This document shows positions 44,103 through 53,414 of a DNA stretch of 64,000 nucleotides, piece after piece. This DNA is from Texcoconibacillus texcoconensis (lineage in GTDB: Bacteria > Bacillota > Bacilli > Bacillales > Salisediminibacteriaceae). Both the position numbers and the translations under genes were made by a program. A model generated the notes under the pieces. The model was not told the origin of the DNA, made no database searches, and worked only from the letters and a program-made list of their open reading frames with translations. The first letter of the stretch is position 1, and each line of letters starts with the position of its first letter. Where the stretch lies: the NCBI RefSeq assembly GCF_014202575.1, contig NZ_JACHHB010000006.1, positions 169,279 to 233,278 on the forward strand, read 5' to 3'.

Positions 44103-45176
44103 ATGGCTGAACGGCTGTTGATGGACCGCTATCATCTATATCCAGAGGTATGGTTTCATTTAGGGGGATATCGTGCATTTCAATTTCAGGGACGTATCTA
44201 TATTTTGATACCGATGAAGGATGTACACGGCAACGGTCTGCCTAAAAAGCAAGAGATTGCTACGTTTTTGACAGCGCAAGGGGTGAACGGGATTGCTCAT
44301 GTACAACCAACAAATGATGGCGATTTGACAGTTCGTTCAGAAGAGGAAGAGTTTTGTTTATTAGTCATGCCTTCTTTAAAAGGAAATGGTGAAACAAAAG
44401 GCGCGCAACTGCCCAACTTAAAGGTCGCCAATGAATTAGCATTTTTCCATCAAGGTGGGAAATTGTATGTTCAAAATCATGAACAGCCTTTTGACTTACC
44501 TTGGAAGTCATATTGGATTCGGCGTTTAGAGCAAATGGAAAATTGGTATCTCCATTTACGCGAGCAATCGAACCCTTCGGAAATGGACCAACTTGTCCTC
44601 CTCACATACCCATATGTTATGGGGGTCTCAGAAAATGCGATTCAGTGTATTCAAGACTGTTTGTTAGATCACGGTAAAGAGAGTATCAATCAAGGGATGA
44701 CAACAACGCATTGGCGTTTTCATGAACAAACTTGGTTTATAGTTCAACAACATTGGATGTTTTATAAGTTAACAACGGATTTTTCAGTCGATCACTTTAC
44801 TCGGGATCTTTCTGAATGGATTCGAGATCATTGGGAAAAAAATGCTTGGGAAAAAGATAAATGGAATGTTGTTCAATCTTTTTTAAGTGACTATCAACAA
44901 ATTCAGCCATTAGCAATGTTGGATTGGAAATTATTACTGGCACGGTTAATGTTTCCGGTCTCGTTTTTTCAGTGCGTTGAAACATATTACGAAAGTAAAG
45001 ATGAAGGTAAAAGAGAGTTAATGAAAAAGAGGCTTCTTCATTGGATTACCACTTCAAAAGAAAGAGAAAATCGAATAGGAGAACTTTTACAAATGGGTGA
45101 ACAATTTGTTAACTTTCCATTGTCGTTTCCGTATTGGGTGAAAACATCATTGAATCAAACTTCATTGTTTAGATGA
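44103..45176 (+). CDS. yutH: YutH-like spore coat-associated kinase-like protein
   Basis: A 357-residue protein, distantly kinase-like (CotS/YutH family). Segments HWRFHEQTWFIVQQHWMFY near 215 and PLAMLDWKLLLARLMFPVSFFQ near 290 are family-like, the latter standing where kinases have the metal-binding Asp. The classical catalytic loop HGD is absent; DHFTRDLSEWI is seen instead, so enzyme activity is doubtful. The ATG at 44103 is favoured by spacing (6 nt) from GAGGTG. Confidence 0.72.
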   Translation: MAERLLMDRYHLYPEVWFHLGGYRAFQFQGRIYILIPMKDVHGNGLPKKQEIATFLTAQGVNGIAHVQPTNDGDLTVRSEEEEFCLLVMPSLKGNGETKGAQLPNLKVANELAFFHQGGKLYVQNHEQPFDLPWKSYWIRRLEQMENWYLHLREQSNPSEMDQLVLLTYPYVMGVSENAIQCIQDCLLDHGKESINQGMTTTHWRFHEQTWFIVQQHWMFYKLTTDFSVDHFTRDLSEWIRDHWEKNAWEKDKWNVVQSFLSDYQQIQPLAMLDWKLLLARLMFPVSFFQCVETYYESKDEGKRELMKKRLLHWITTSKERENRIGELLQMGEQFVNFPLSFPYWVKTSLNQTSLFR

Positions 45177-45178
45177 AA

Positions 45179-45208
45179 TTGATCAACATCATAATAGGAG
45201 GGTATAAT
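45179..45208 (+). promoter_or_regulatory. possible promoter of the 2-hydroxyacid dehydrogenase gene
   Basis: TTGATC, 18-nt spacer, TATAAT, placed 33 nt before the ATG. Confidence 0.4.
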
Positions 45209-45241
45209 AATAATGACATCTAGGGCATAGGAGGAGATAAA

Positions 45242-46225
45242 ATGGAAAAACCGTATGTTTTTATAACAAGGAAGGTACCAGAAGAGACGGTCAAACCGCT
45301 CGAAGATATTGCTACAGTTCATATGTGGTCATCAGAAGAAGAGCCAGTACCTCCTGATGTCCTACTAGAAGAAGCGAAACATGCAGATGCGCTCTATACG
45401 ATGCTTTCCGAGCGTATAGATGATTCTTTGCTCGAACAAGCGGATAACTTGAAAGTCATTGCCAATTTAGCTGTAGGCTATGATAATATTGATATCAGCG
45501 CTGCCACGAAAAGAGGGATCGCAGTCTGTAACACACCTGACATTTTATCTGATACGACTGCTGATTTAACATTTTCTCTTTTAATGGCGACAGCTCGTCG
45601 AATTGTCGAAGCGGCACAGTATATTAAGAACGATCAATGGAAAAATTGGTCTCCGCTCCTGATGGCAGGAACTGATATTCATCATAAGACGATTGGAATC
45701 GTTGGTATGGGGCGGATTGGTTCCGCTGTGGCGAAAAGAGCTACTGGATTTGATATGGAAATCTTATATCATAATCGTTCTCGCAAACGGGAAGTAGAGG
45801 ATCAATTAGGTGCTACATATGCTTCGTTCGATCAGCTTATACAAAAATCTGACTACGTTGTATGTTTAGCACCATTAACGGATGAAACACGTGATATGTT
45901 TAACCAAGAGACATTTTCAAAAATGAAATCATCAGCGATTTTCATTAATGCCTCACGTGGACAAGTTGTCGATGAGACAGCGTTATATGAAGCACTCTCC
46001 AACCAAGTCATCGCAGCTGCCGGGCTCGATGTATTTAGAGAAGAGCCAATAGCCAGTGATCATCCATTGCTTGGCTTGGATAATGTTGTTGCGTTACCGC
46101 ATATTGGTAGTGCGAGCTTAGAAACGAGATATGGCATGGCAAATTTGGCGAGCCGAAACATCGCAGCTGTATTATCAGGGAGAACACCTGAAGCCATTGT
46201 AAATGATTCTGTCTTAACATCTTAA
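45242..46225 (+). CDS. D-2-hydroxyacid dehydrogenase (glyoxylate/hydroxypyruvate reductase type)
   Basis: A 327-residue NAD(P)H-dependent reductase. NAD-binding GIVGMGRIGSAVAKRA lies near residue 148. Catalytic Arg is in NASRGQVVDE near 233, Glu in AGLDVFREEP near 262 and His in LPHIGSASLETR near 285. The substrate is probably glyoxylate or hydroxypyruvate, but related enzymes use other 2-keto acids. AGGAGG precedes the ATG. Monocistronic, with a terminator. Not part of the standard yut cluster. Confidence 0.88.
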   Translation: MEKPYVFITRKVPEETVKPLEDIATVHMWSSEEEPVPPDVLLEEAKHADALYTMLSERIDDSLLEQADNLKVIANLAVGYDNIDISAATKRGIAVCNTPDILSDTTADLTFSLLMATARRIVEAAQYIKNDQWKNWSPLLMAGTDIHHKTIGIVGMGRIGSAVAKRATGFDMEILYHNRSRKREVEDQLGATYASFDQLIQKSDYVVCLAPLTDETRDMFNQETFSKMKSSAIFINASRGQVVDETALYEALSNQVIAAAGLDVFREEPIASDHPLLGLDNVVALPHIGSASLETRYGMANLASRNIAAVLSGRTPEAIVNDSVLTS

Positions 46226-46231
46226 AATCGC

Positions 46232-46265
46232 AAAAGGGTCAGCCAAAAAATGGCTGACCCTTTAT
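46232..46265. terminator. bidirectional terminator
   Basis: AAAGGGTCAGCCA and TGGCTGACCCTTT form a 13-bp stem around AAAAA, between convergent genes. Confidence 0.88.
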
Positions 46266-46283
46266 AAATATCGATTGTGTTTA

Positions 46284-46517
46284 TTAAAATACTTGTTCCA
46301 ATTCTTTTACTCCAGGAACTTCTTCAAGTAGGGCACGTTCGATACCTGCTTTTAATGTGATTGTAGAACTTGGGCAAGAACCGCAAGCTCCCATAAGGCG
46401 TACTTTTACAACGCCATCTTCAATACCTACAAGCTCAACATCCCCGCCGTCACGGAGTAGAAATGGACGAAGTTTATCAAGAACTTCTTGTACTTGTTCT
46501 TCCATTGTAGTTGCCAT
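46284..46517 (-). CDS. yutI: NifU C-terminal-domain Fe-S carrier (YutI)
   Basis: A 77-residue NifU-like domain protein. It carries [19 protein letters not shown] and the cluster-binding CxxC in [20 protein letters not shown] near residue 47. Proteins of this kind (Nfu) take an Fe-S cluster from the scaffold to client enzymes such as LipA. AAAGGAG precedes the ATG. Together with sufCDSUB and yutM this gives a full Fe-S delivery set in one window. Confidence 0.93.
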   Translation of the reverse strand: MATTMEEQVQEVLDKLRPFLLRDGGDVELVGIEDGVVKVRLMGACGSCPSSTITLKAGIERALLEEVPGVKELEQVF

Positions 46518-46698
46518 ACATTAACACTCCTTTCTTTAATCTCTATTATAGTATTCTAAATGAAAAAAATCCATGAGTAAGCTCACTTTTTAGGTTGTAA
46601 CTCTTGTCAATTTTTCTAAGTTGTATGAGTTAGAAACGTGCCATTTCCCTAGAAACGTATGCTAAACTAGAGGAAAGACATGATGAGGAGGGATCAAG

Positions 46699-47007
46699 TT
46701 GCTGCCGATCGAAGTGACTGTATATGGCGCAGAGATGAAGTGTGCAAGTTGTGTACACTTACCAAGTGCGAAAGAAACGCAAGAATGGTTAGAGGCAGCT
46801 GTTACACGGAAATTCCCTAATATATCCATATCATTTATTTATTGTGATATTACGTCTCCGCAAACAGAGGAACAACGCCAGTTTTCAAAAAAAATTTTAG
46901 ATGAAGAGTTTTTGTATCCACTTGTTGTCATTAACAGCGATCCAATTGCTGAAGGGAATCCAAGACTAAAAAAAATATTTGAAAAAATCGAAAGTCTCAT
47001 TCATTGA
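46699..47007 (+). CDS. yuzD: DUF1462 family thioredoxin-like protein (YuzD)
   Basis: A 102-residue protein with a thioredoxin-like pattern and a Cys pair in YGAEMKCASCVHLPSAKETQE (CxxC near residue 14), later FLYPLVVINSDPIAEGNPRLK. This is the DUF1462 (YuzD) family, always near yutI. Function unknown; a redox role is possible from the CxxC. The start is a TTG at 46699 with GAGGAGGG 7 nt upstream. Divergent from yutI. Confidence 0.85.
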   Translation: MLPIEVTVYGAEMKCASCVHLPSAKETQEWLEAAVTRKFPNISISFIYCDITSPQTEEQRQFSKKILDEEFLYPLVVINSDPIAEGNPRLKKIFEKIESLIH

Positions 47008-47023
47008 TTTGAACAGATGAAAA

Positions 47024-47057
47024 AAAGGCTGAGCTAGTTACGACAGCATCAGCCTTT
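47024..47057. terminator. bidirectional terminator yuzD/yutJ
   Basis: AAAGGCTGA and TCAGCCTTT, 9 bp with A and T runs outside, between convergent genes. Confidence 0.75.
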
Positions 47058-47066
47058 GTTATGCAC

Positions 47067-48137
47067 TTAAGACCCCGTATGGTACTTATACATCCAAAGA
47101 ACACCAGACTTTAAAACGCGAGGTACTCGACCTGTAAGTGTTTTATCTTTCATATAACCGAACCCATGTTTCTTCCCTAATGAACCTAAGACACCTTTTA
47201 ACTTGATTTTAGGCATTTCTTCAGGGTAAGGTTCACCTAACCCTTTGTGCATTAAAAGCATAGCAATCTGATCAGCTTGGGATTCAGCTAATTGAGCACT
47301 AGGGGCATGATCAAGAGCAGCGCAGTCCCCAACAACAAATACATTATCGTAGCCAGGAATGTGATGATATTTCGTTAACTTAATACGTCCAATACCGTCT
47401 TGTTCTACATCTAAGTTTCGTACAACTTGATTAGCTTGAATACCAGCAGTCCAGATAATCACATCAAAAGGATTCGGTTCATCATGATTATATAGGATGT
47501 TAGGCTCTACTTTTGTAATGTTGGCACGGTTTATAATCTCGATCCCATGTTCATTCATCCAGTTTTCAACATATTGATAAAGGCGTTCTGGAAACATCGA
47601 AAGGATCGTTTCACCACGGTCATAAAGGGCAATTAACAAATCAGGCCGACTTTCTCTTAATTCACTTGCTAATTCGACACCACTTAATCCACCACCGACG
47701 ATTGCCACAGACCCATTTGCTTCAATTTCTTGAACAGCTTGATATGTACGCCTAGCCTTTGGAAGAGTTTGAATACTAAGTGTGTTCTCCTGTGCTCCAG
47801 GAACACCGTGATAACGATCTTCACAGCCAAGACCAATAACAAGATCATCATAACTTTTTGTATTCCCACTTTTTAAATGAAGGGTTTGTGTGTCTATATC
47901 AATGTCTTTAACCGCTTCAAAGTGTAACTCTAAGCGTACATCATTTGGAAAGGATAACCGCAACTCTTGATCTGCAACTGTACCTGCAGCAAGCGCATAA
48001 AACTCAGTTTTTAAACTATGGTAGGGCTCTTTCTCTATTAATGTAATTGTCGTATCTTGTAATTCGGTCATATTGAGTAGCCGGTGAATAACCCTTAAAC
48101 CACCGTAGCCGCCACCTAATATCACAATCTGCCTCAT
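47067..48137 (-). CDS. yutJ: NDH-2-like FAD-dependent oxidoreductase (YutJ)
   Basis: A 356-residue flavoprotein with the FAD-binding ILGGGYGGLRV at the N-terminus, NAD-binding VAIVGGGLSGVELASELR near 143 and NVFVVGDCAALDHAPSAQLAESQADQIA near 265. This is the type II NADH dehydrogenase family; YutJ is a shorter paralogue of YumB (at 53415). Whether it reduces quinone is unknown. GGAGGCAGG precedes the ATG. Confidence 0.88.
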   Translation of the reverse strand: MRQIVILGGGYGGLRVIHRLLNMTELQDTTITLIEKEPYHSLKTEFYALAAGTVADQELRLSFPNDVRLELHFEAVKDIDIDTQTLHLKSGNTKSYDDLVIGLGCEDRYHGVPGAQENTLSIQTLPKARRTYQAVQEIEANGSVAIVGGGLSGVELASELRESRPDLLIALYDRGETILSMFPERLYQYVENWMNEHGIEIINRANITKVEPNILYNHDEPNPFDVIIWTAGIQANQVVRNLDVEQDGIGRIKLTKYHHIPGYDNVFVVGDCAALDHAPSAQLAESQADQIAMLLMHKGLGEPYPEEMPKIKLKGVLGSLGKKHGFGYMKDKTLTGRVPRVLKSGVLWMYKYHTGS

Positions 48138-48351
48138 AAAACCTGCCTCCTTTACTTGGACAGGACGAAATCAATGTCCGATGATAAAATATTCAAAAAA
48201 ATGCAACCCTTTCCATTGATTAAATTTTAACAATTTTCTACTAAAATAACAATAATTTTGTGAATGTTATTTTATTATAATAATTGTTATTTGTTGACGT
48301 TAGGATACAAAACGCGTTAGGATATTGTTGATAAATTGCGAGGTGATAAAT

Positions 48352-48588
48352 ATGAAACCAATTATTGAATTTTGTATAAGTAACCTCGCCAGTGGAACAC
48401 AAAGAGCGAAGGAACGACTCGAAAAAGATCCAAATTTGGATGTGATCGAATACGGTTGCCTTAGTTTTTGTGGACAATGCGCAGCTTCCAAATATGCGCT
48501 TGTCAATGGCGAAATGGTTAGCGGTGAAACAAATGATGAGTTAGTTGATCATATATACCAGTTTTTAGAGGAAAATCCTATGTTTTAA
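48352..48588 (+). CDS. yuzB: YuzB family protein (DUF1450)
   Basis: A 78-residue small protein: [44 protein letters not shown]. It has four cysteines (FCIS, YGC, FCGQC) as in YuzB/YneR-type ferredoxin-like DUF1450 proteins, so a metal or cluster may be bound; function unknown. The ATG at 48352 lies 7 nt after GAGGTGA and gives the same length as the B. subtilis protein. Confidence 0.88.
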   Translation: MKPIIEFCISNLASGTQRAKERLEKDPNLDVIEYGCLSFCGQCAASKYALVNGEMVSGETNDELVDHIYQFLEENPMF

Positions 48589-48603
48589 AAGGCAAGCGCT
48601 TTT

Positions 48604-48637
48604 GAGGGAGAACATGTTGAAAGGTGTGTTCTCTCTT
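48604..48637 (+). terminator. terminator-like hairpin after yuzB
   Basis: GAGGGAGAACA pairs with TGTTCTCTC around a 12-nt loop. A T-rich tail comes only ~15 nt later. Confidence 0.5.
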
Positions 48638-48778
48638 AAATGTGGTTGCTTTTTTAATTGAGAAACCTTTTTAATAGTATTAGAATATAATCAGCTGGCC
48701 AGGTGAGTTGCGAAAATTGTTATGTATGCTAAAATTAATCCAATACTAAGTTCGTTTAAAAGGGAAGGGAGTCGAAAA

Positions 48779-49024
48779 ATGGAGCTGATTCCATTTTCAC
48801 ATACATGGCCTTATGAAAAGATGGGTGAGGATATTTATATCGCCTTGTGTCCGTATTGCAAAAGTGAAAATGTGCTGACTTCACTAACGTCTCGCCAATT
48901 ACAAGAGGCAATGGAGCAAATTAAAACGCGTGTCAACATGCCATGTTGTTTAAAGACAATGGTCGTTCTTGAAGCGGATGAAGATTACTTTTGGACAGAT
49001 GAGCAGTTAAGGTCACAGGAATAA
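48779..49024 (+). CDS. small Cys-rich protein of unknown function
   Basis: An 81-residue protein with CPYC near residue 24 and PCC near 56, the spacing of a degenerate zinc ribbon. It also has HTWPYEKMGEDIYIALCPYC and ADEDYFWTDEQL. GAAGGGAG precedes the ATG at 48779; the frame extends to 48722 without support. It ends 22 nt before dapF, so it is probably in the same transcript. Family not recognised. Confidence 0.65.
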   Translation: MELIPFSHTWPYEKMGEDIYIALCPYCKSENVLTSLTSRQLQEAMEQIKTRVNMPCCLKTMVVLEADEDYFWTDEQLRSQE

Positions 49025-49046
49025 TTGAATGAAAGAAGGATGAGAT

Positions 49047-49901
49047 GTGGAATTTACAAAAATGCACGGGTTGGGAAATAGTTACATATATGTGAATGAG
49101 TATAACTATTCATTTAATGAAGAAGAACTTTCTCCGTTAGCCGTTGCAGTATCTGATACCAACACAGGTATCGGGTCAGACGGCTTGATTTTAATAGGTC
49201 CATCTACTTCATGTGACGTAAGAATGCGTATTTTTAACAAGGACGGTTCAGAAGCAAAAAACTGTGGTAATGGTTTGCGCTGTGTGGCTCGTTATGCATA
49301 TGAACATGGCCTCGTCTCTGAACCTTCTTTTACGATTGAAACGAAATCTGGTCCTGTGTCTTGCCGTGTTGAGGAGCATTCGAAGGTCATATCTAATGTA
49401 ACGGTTGATATGGGAAATCCTCACCTTCTCCGTAAGAATATTCCGATGCAAGGAAAAGGGGAAGAGAGAGTCATTGCAGAACCCTATACACTTGAAAATG
49501 GAAAAGATAGTGGTACATTAACAGCTGTTTCGATGGGGAACCCACACGCGGTTTTCTTTGTAGATGATATAGCGAGTGCTCCTGTTGAATCATGGGGACC
49601 GCAAATTGAAAAAGATGAACGTTTTCCGGAATCTGTCAATGTTGAATTTGTGGAGGTCGTCTCTTCGACTGAGGTTCATTTTCGAGTTTGGGAAAGAGGA
49701 TCAGGAATTACGCAAGCTTGCGGAACTGGTGCCTGTGCGGCTGTTGTTGCATCTGTATTAAATGGTCATTGTAAACAAGGCGAACCAGTCCTCGTCCACC
49801 TCCTTGGCGGTGATTTAACGATTACGTGGACCGAAGAGGGGACGGTATTAATGACAGGACCTGCTGAAGATATTTGTACCGGTTTTTATATACGTGATTG
49901 A
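49047..49901 (+). CDS. dapF: diaminopimelate epimerase
   Basis: A 284-residue enzyme converting LL- to meso-diaminopimelate for lysine and peptidoglycan. The two catalytic cysteines are in [13 protein letters not shown] near residue 75 and [14 protein letters not shown] near 225. FTKMHGLGN at the N-terminus is diagnostic. The start is a GTG at 49047, with AAGGA 7 nt upstream. Product of the pathway is the same lysine sensed by the riboswitch at 32330, though dapF itself shows no L-box. Confidence 0.95.
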   Translation: MEFTKMHGLGNSYIYVNEYNYSFNEEELSPLAVAVSDTNTGIGSDGLILIGPSTSCDVRMRIFNKDGSEAKNCGNGLRCVARYAYEHGLVSEPSFTIETKSGPVSCRVEEHSKVISNVTVDMGNPHLLRKNIPMQGKGEERVIAEPYTLENGKDSGTLTAVSMGNPHAVFFVDDIASAPVESWGPQIEKDERFPESVNVEFVEVVSSTEVHFRVWERGSGITQACGTGACAAVVASVLNGHCKQGEPVLVHLLGGDLTITWTEEGTVLMTGPAEDICTGFYIRD

Positions 49902-50007
49902 TGATGTTCGAGATGAGGTGGAGAACACTGAGTACGCGGTCGTCGTGGATGACATTGATCACGCGCGGAAGGGCACATTCCGTTATTTAAGTGTGAAACT
50001 CATGATT

Positions 50008-50040
50008 AGTAAGAAACGGACATGGGTTCCGTTTCTTACT
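50008..50040. other. perfect 13-bp inverted repeat
   Basis: AGTAAGAAACGGA and its exact complement are separated by CATGGGT. No T run follows, so it is not a normal terminator. It lies between dapF and the mqnE terminator. Function unknown. Confidence 0.6.
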
Positions 50041-50111
50041 GATACAAGGGGAAAAATGGACTGATTTCCAATGAATAACGGAACAAGTGTCTGAAAACCG
50101 TTAAAACATCA

Positions 50112-50153
50112 TACTAAAAAAATGCAGGGGAGAGTGCCCTGCATTTTTTTAGT
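50112..50153. terminator. bidirectional terminator dapF/mqnE
   Basis: ACTAAAAAAATGCAGGG and CCCTGCATTTTTTTAGT form a long stem; it also includes the mqnE stop codon. Confidence 0.9.
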
Positions 50154-51243
50154 ATTTCTTAATGACGTTGTAAAACGTATCTCGTTCGACAGGTGTTTTA
50201 TGAGCACCTTTGATCAAGTATTGCAATTCGTCACGAGTGATCCCTTGAGATGTAAGAGCGCCTGCTGAATGAGAAATGCGCTCTTCAATTAAGGTACCAT
50301 GAATATCACTGGACCCAAATGTAAGAGCCATTTGTGTAAGTTGTGGACCGATATTAATCCAATAAGCTTTTATGTGATCGAAGTTGTCCAACATTAAACG
50401 GCTAATAGCGATGGTACGCAAGTCATCGTAAGCAGTCGTACGGCGTTTAAGTCCTGCGTTCACGCTTTTTGGTTGCATCGCTAAAGGAATAAATACCATA
50501 AATCCGTTCGTTTGATCTTGAAGTTGTCTCAAACGGTCCATATGAATGAGCCGTTCTTCGAGTGTTTCAATAGATCCATAAAGCATTGTCGCATGCGTTT
50601 TTAAACCAAGGTTGTGCGCAATCTCATGTGCTTCTAACCATTGATCAGTCGAGGCTTTTTCTGGACTCATTTTTGCACGATAACGTTCAGTGAGGATCTC
50701 AGCTCCGCCTCCTGGAAGGGTATCAAGTCCAGCGTCAACTAATTGTTGAAGTACTTCCTTCATTGTCATACCTGTCATCCGTGCAAAAAATTCAATTTCT
50801 GCGCCTGTATAAGCTTTCACCGAACATTGTGGATAGTTTTCTTTCAAAACGCGAACGGTATCCAAGTAATATTGAAATGGCACTTCAGGATTATGGCCGC
50901 CAACAATGTGAAATTCACGGATGTTATCGTTCCAGCGATCTTCAACATATTTTAATAATTCGTCGCTATCCATCGTATAAGCGCCTTCTTCACCTGGCTT
51001 ACGTTTAAAACCGCAAAATCCGCAACTCGCTTCACAAACGTTCGTTGGATTGATATACATATTTTCAATAAAATAAACGTTATCACCGTTTTTTTGTTCG
51101 TTCACTTGGTTGGCCATCTGAGCCACGGTGAGGAGGTCAGATGTTTCGTAAAGCTTTAAGCCATCTTCAATTGTTAATCGTTCACCACGATTAATCTTTT
51201 CTTGAATTGGCTGTAAACTTTGATCCATCACTAAAGTGGTCAT
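50149..51243 (-). CDS. mqnE: aminofutalosine synthase MqnE
   Basis: A 364-residue radical SAM protein of the futalosine menaquinone pathway. The cluster motif is CEASCGFCGF near residue 70 (CxxxCxxC). It has REFHIVGGHNPEVPFQYY near 110, DTLPGGGAEIL near 175 and HATMLYGSIETLEER near 220, typical of MqnE/MqnC; GGHNP and the overall length favour MqnE. The other mqn genes are not in the window. The ATG at 51243 is used because GGGGG abuts the earlier ATG at 51252. Confidence 0.88.
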   Translation of the reverse strand: MTTLVMDQSLQPIQEKINRGERLTIEDGLKLYETSDLLTVAQMANQVNEQKNGDNVYFIENMYINPTNVCEASCGFCGFKRKPGEEGAYTMDSDELLKYVEDRWNDNIREFHIVGGHNPEVPFQYYLDTVRVLKENYPQCSVKAYTGAEIEFFARMTGMTMKEVLQQLVDAGLDTLPGGGAEILTERYRAKMSPEKASTDQWLEAHEIAHNLGLKTHATMLYGSIETLEERLIHMDRLRQLQDQTNGFMVFIPLAMQPKSVNAGLKRRTTAYDDLRTIAISRLMLDNFDHIKAYWINIGPQLTQMALTFGSSDIHGTLIEERISHSAGALTSQGITRDELQYLIKGAHKTPVERDTFYNVIKKY

Positions 51244-51557
51244 TATGTTCATCCCCCATTTTTAAAACCTACAAATGGCGCTATCTCATCATATCTCGTG
51301 CGCGAAAAATCACGTTTAGTAAAGAATGGAGTAAATTGATGGCAGACAGACGGTAGCGCTTAGTCGTCCATTCGACAGACGAAACTCTTAATCTATATTA
51401 TCATTTTTTTTAACTGGATGTAAAACAATAGGAAAAATTGGCTTGGTAATTATTGTTGTATGATTTGAGACTGCACTAGTTTACTTGTGAGATATCTTGT
51501 GAAACGTTATAATGTAATAAAGGTTGAAATGGTGTTTATTTTCAAAGGAGGGGCAAC

Positions 51558-51911
51558 ATGATTACCTTAACGGAAGCAGCCGCTGAACAAGTGAAAAAAA
51601 TGATGGAAGAAGAAGAGCAAGAAGGTTTGATGTTACGTGTCGGAGTAAAAGGTGGCGGCTGTAGCGGACTCTCTTATGGTATGGGTTTTGATACAGAAGT
51701 TGAAGATACAGATCAAAAGCAAGAACAACATGGCATCAACGTTGTTGTTGATAATGAAAGTTCGAAAATGCTAGAAGGTGTCACCATTGATTATAAGCAA
51801 AACATGATGGGGGGCGGGTTTACAATCGATAACCCGAACGCCATCGCAAGCTGTGGTTGTGGCTCATCATTTAAAACAGCGACAAATGAAGGAACACCTG
51901 AAGATTGTTAA
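51558..51911 (+). CDS. yutM: HesB/IscA-family iron-sulfur carrier (YutM/SufA-like)
   Basis: A 117-residue A-type carrier. Three cluster-binding cysteines are in VKGGGCSGLSYG near residue 35 and SCGCGSSFK near 100. It receives clusters from SufBCD and hands them to target enzymes. AAGGAGGGG precedes the ATG. Monocistronic, with a strong terminator. Confidence 0.93.
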   Translation: MITLTEAAAEQVKKMMEEEEQEGLMLRVGVKGGGCSGLSYGMGFDTEVEDTDQKQEQHGINVVVDNESSKMLEGVTIDYKQNMMGGGFTIDNPNAIASCGCGSSFKTATNEGTPEDC

Positions 51912-51918
51912 TCTAATG

Positions 51919-51957
51919 AAAAAGCTGACGGTTGTAACGACCGCCAGCTTTTTTTCG
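51919..51957. terminator. bidirectional terminator yutM/yumC
   Basis: AAAAGCTGACGGT pairs with ACCGCCAGCTTTT (one G-U) around TGTAACG, with A and T runs. Confidence 0.88.
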
Positions 51958-51991
51958 TCTGGAGAAGGTTATAATCATAACCTCATTAAAG

Positions 51992-52984
51992 TTAAAACAT
52001 GCTAGAACTATGTCCAGGCTGTACTTTAGCTGTTGGATCAATGTATGCTTTAGCATTATTGACAGCAATGGGTGCTTCTCCAAATCCACAAGCAATGAGT
52101 TTTACTTTTCCATCGTATGTTGACACATCTCCGGCAGCATAAATACCAGGGATATTCGTTTCCATTTTCGAGTTGACGACAATAGAGTTTTTCTCAATGT
52201 TTAAATCCCACTCTTTAATTGGGCCGAGTGAAGAGATGAAACCATAGTTAACGATGAATGTATCAACGTCTAAAGTTTCTGTTGCCTCACCTTTTGATTC
52301 CTTAATTTCTACGGAAGACACACGCTCGCCGTCACCAATTACATTATTAACAACAAAAGGTGTTTTAATGTTAACGCTTGAGTTTTGTAGTTGCTCAACA
52401 CTATGTTCATGCGCTCTAAATTTGTCGCGACGGTGTACAATTGTCACTTCCTTTGCGATGTCTTCGAGCATGAGTGCCCAATCGACAGCAGAGTCTCCGC
52501 CACCAGCAATCATCACACGATCGCCTGCAAATTTGTTAAGGTCGTTCACAAAGTAATGCATGTTTTTCCCTTCGTATTGCTCAGCACCTTCGATCTCTAA
52601 TCGACGTGGTTTGAACGCGCCGACACCTGCGGTAATGATGATTGTCTTTGAGTAATGTACTTCTTTATCTGTTGTTAATTTGAAGATTTGATCATCGTCT
52701 TTTTCGACATTTTCAACAGACTGTTCAAGAACAATCGTTGGATCAAAAAAGTTCGCTTGTTCAACTAGGTTGTCAATGAGTTCTTGTGCACGAACTTTTG
52801 GAAATCCAGCAATATCATATATGTACTTTTCGGGATATAGTGCAGATAGTTGTCCACCAAGTTGTGGCATACTTTCAATTACTTTCACCTTAGATTGGCG
52901 CATGCCAGCGTAAAAGGCTGTAAATATTCCGGTAGGCCCCCCGCCGATGATTGTAATATCATAAATATCCTTTTCGTGGGTCAA
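51992..52984 (-). CDS. yumC: ferredoxin/flavodoxin-NADP+ reductase type 2 (YumC)
   Basis: A 330-residue thioredoxin-reductase-like FNR. FAD-binding [16 protein letters not shown] lies at the N-terminus, NADPH-binding [16 protein letters not shown] near 160 and [26 protein letters not shown] near 280. It has no CxxC redox pair, which separates it from thioredoxin reductase. The start is a TTG at 52984 with AGGAGG 8 nt upstream, giving the length of B. subtilis YumC; the GTG at 52993 overlaps the ribosome site. Confidence 0.93.
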   Translation of the reverse strand: MTHEKDIYDITIIGGGPTGIFTAFYAGMRQSKVKVIESMPQLGGQLSALYPEKYIYDIAGFPKVRAQELIDNLVEQANFFDPTIVLEQSVENVEKDDDQIFKLTTDKEVHYSKTIIITAGVGAFKPRRLEIEGAEQYEGKNMHYFVNDLNKFAGDRVMIAGGGDSAVDWALMLEDIAKEVTIVHRRDKFRAHEHSVEQLQNSSVNIKTPFVVNNVIGDGERVSSVEIKESKGEATETLDVDTFIVNYGFISSLGPIKEWDLNIEKNSIVVNSKMETNIPGIYAAGDVSTYDGKVKLIACGFGEAPIAVNNAKAYIDPTAKVQPGHSSSMF

Positions 52985-53414
52985 AGTCAGCACCTCCTAT
53001 AAATTTGAATACCATTAACCCTAGACATATTATAAGCTGAAATGAAAAGAAAGGAAAGCGTGTGAAGAAAATCCATCTAACAAATCTAAATATTCTAACA
53101 TCTGCTTGGTGTTTTTACAATAGAGAACGTGACAACGTTGTAAGTAGTATTTAAGTTAAAGGTAGTTTTAACCTTTTTGTCAAGGAAAGTTCAAAAAATC
53201 GTCAAAAACGGTTGAAAAAACAATGGAAAATACATAATATTAGAGAGGGGATTTCAATTCATGCGTTTAATAAAGATTTGTATTCATATATAACTTTTTA
53301 CGGCTTTGTACGTGAACAATATCACAAAAACGGAGTTGGAAAAAAACGCATGCTTTTTATCGTTATTTGCAGGGGAAAATAAAAGTAAGATGATCGAGAA
53401 TTGGAGTGAGAGAA
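52985..53414. other. leader region between yumC and yumB
   Basis: A 430-bp A/T-rich gap. A possible promoter (TTGAAA-17-TAATAT, 53212-53240) points toward yumB. A 10-codon frame at 53261-53293 (MRLIKICIHI) follows AGAGGGG, but a transcript from that promoter would start inside this ribosome site. A weak hairpin AAAGGT/ACCTTT lies near 53158. No riboswitch family or convincing Rex site was found. Confidence 0.4.

Noticed and set aside
48190..48351. Fur box in the A/T-rich gap between yutJ and yuzB
   Set aside because: TTATTATAATAATTG is A/T-rich but does not show the 7-1-7 symmetry.
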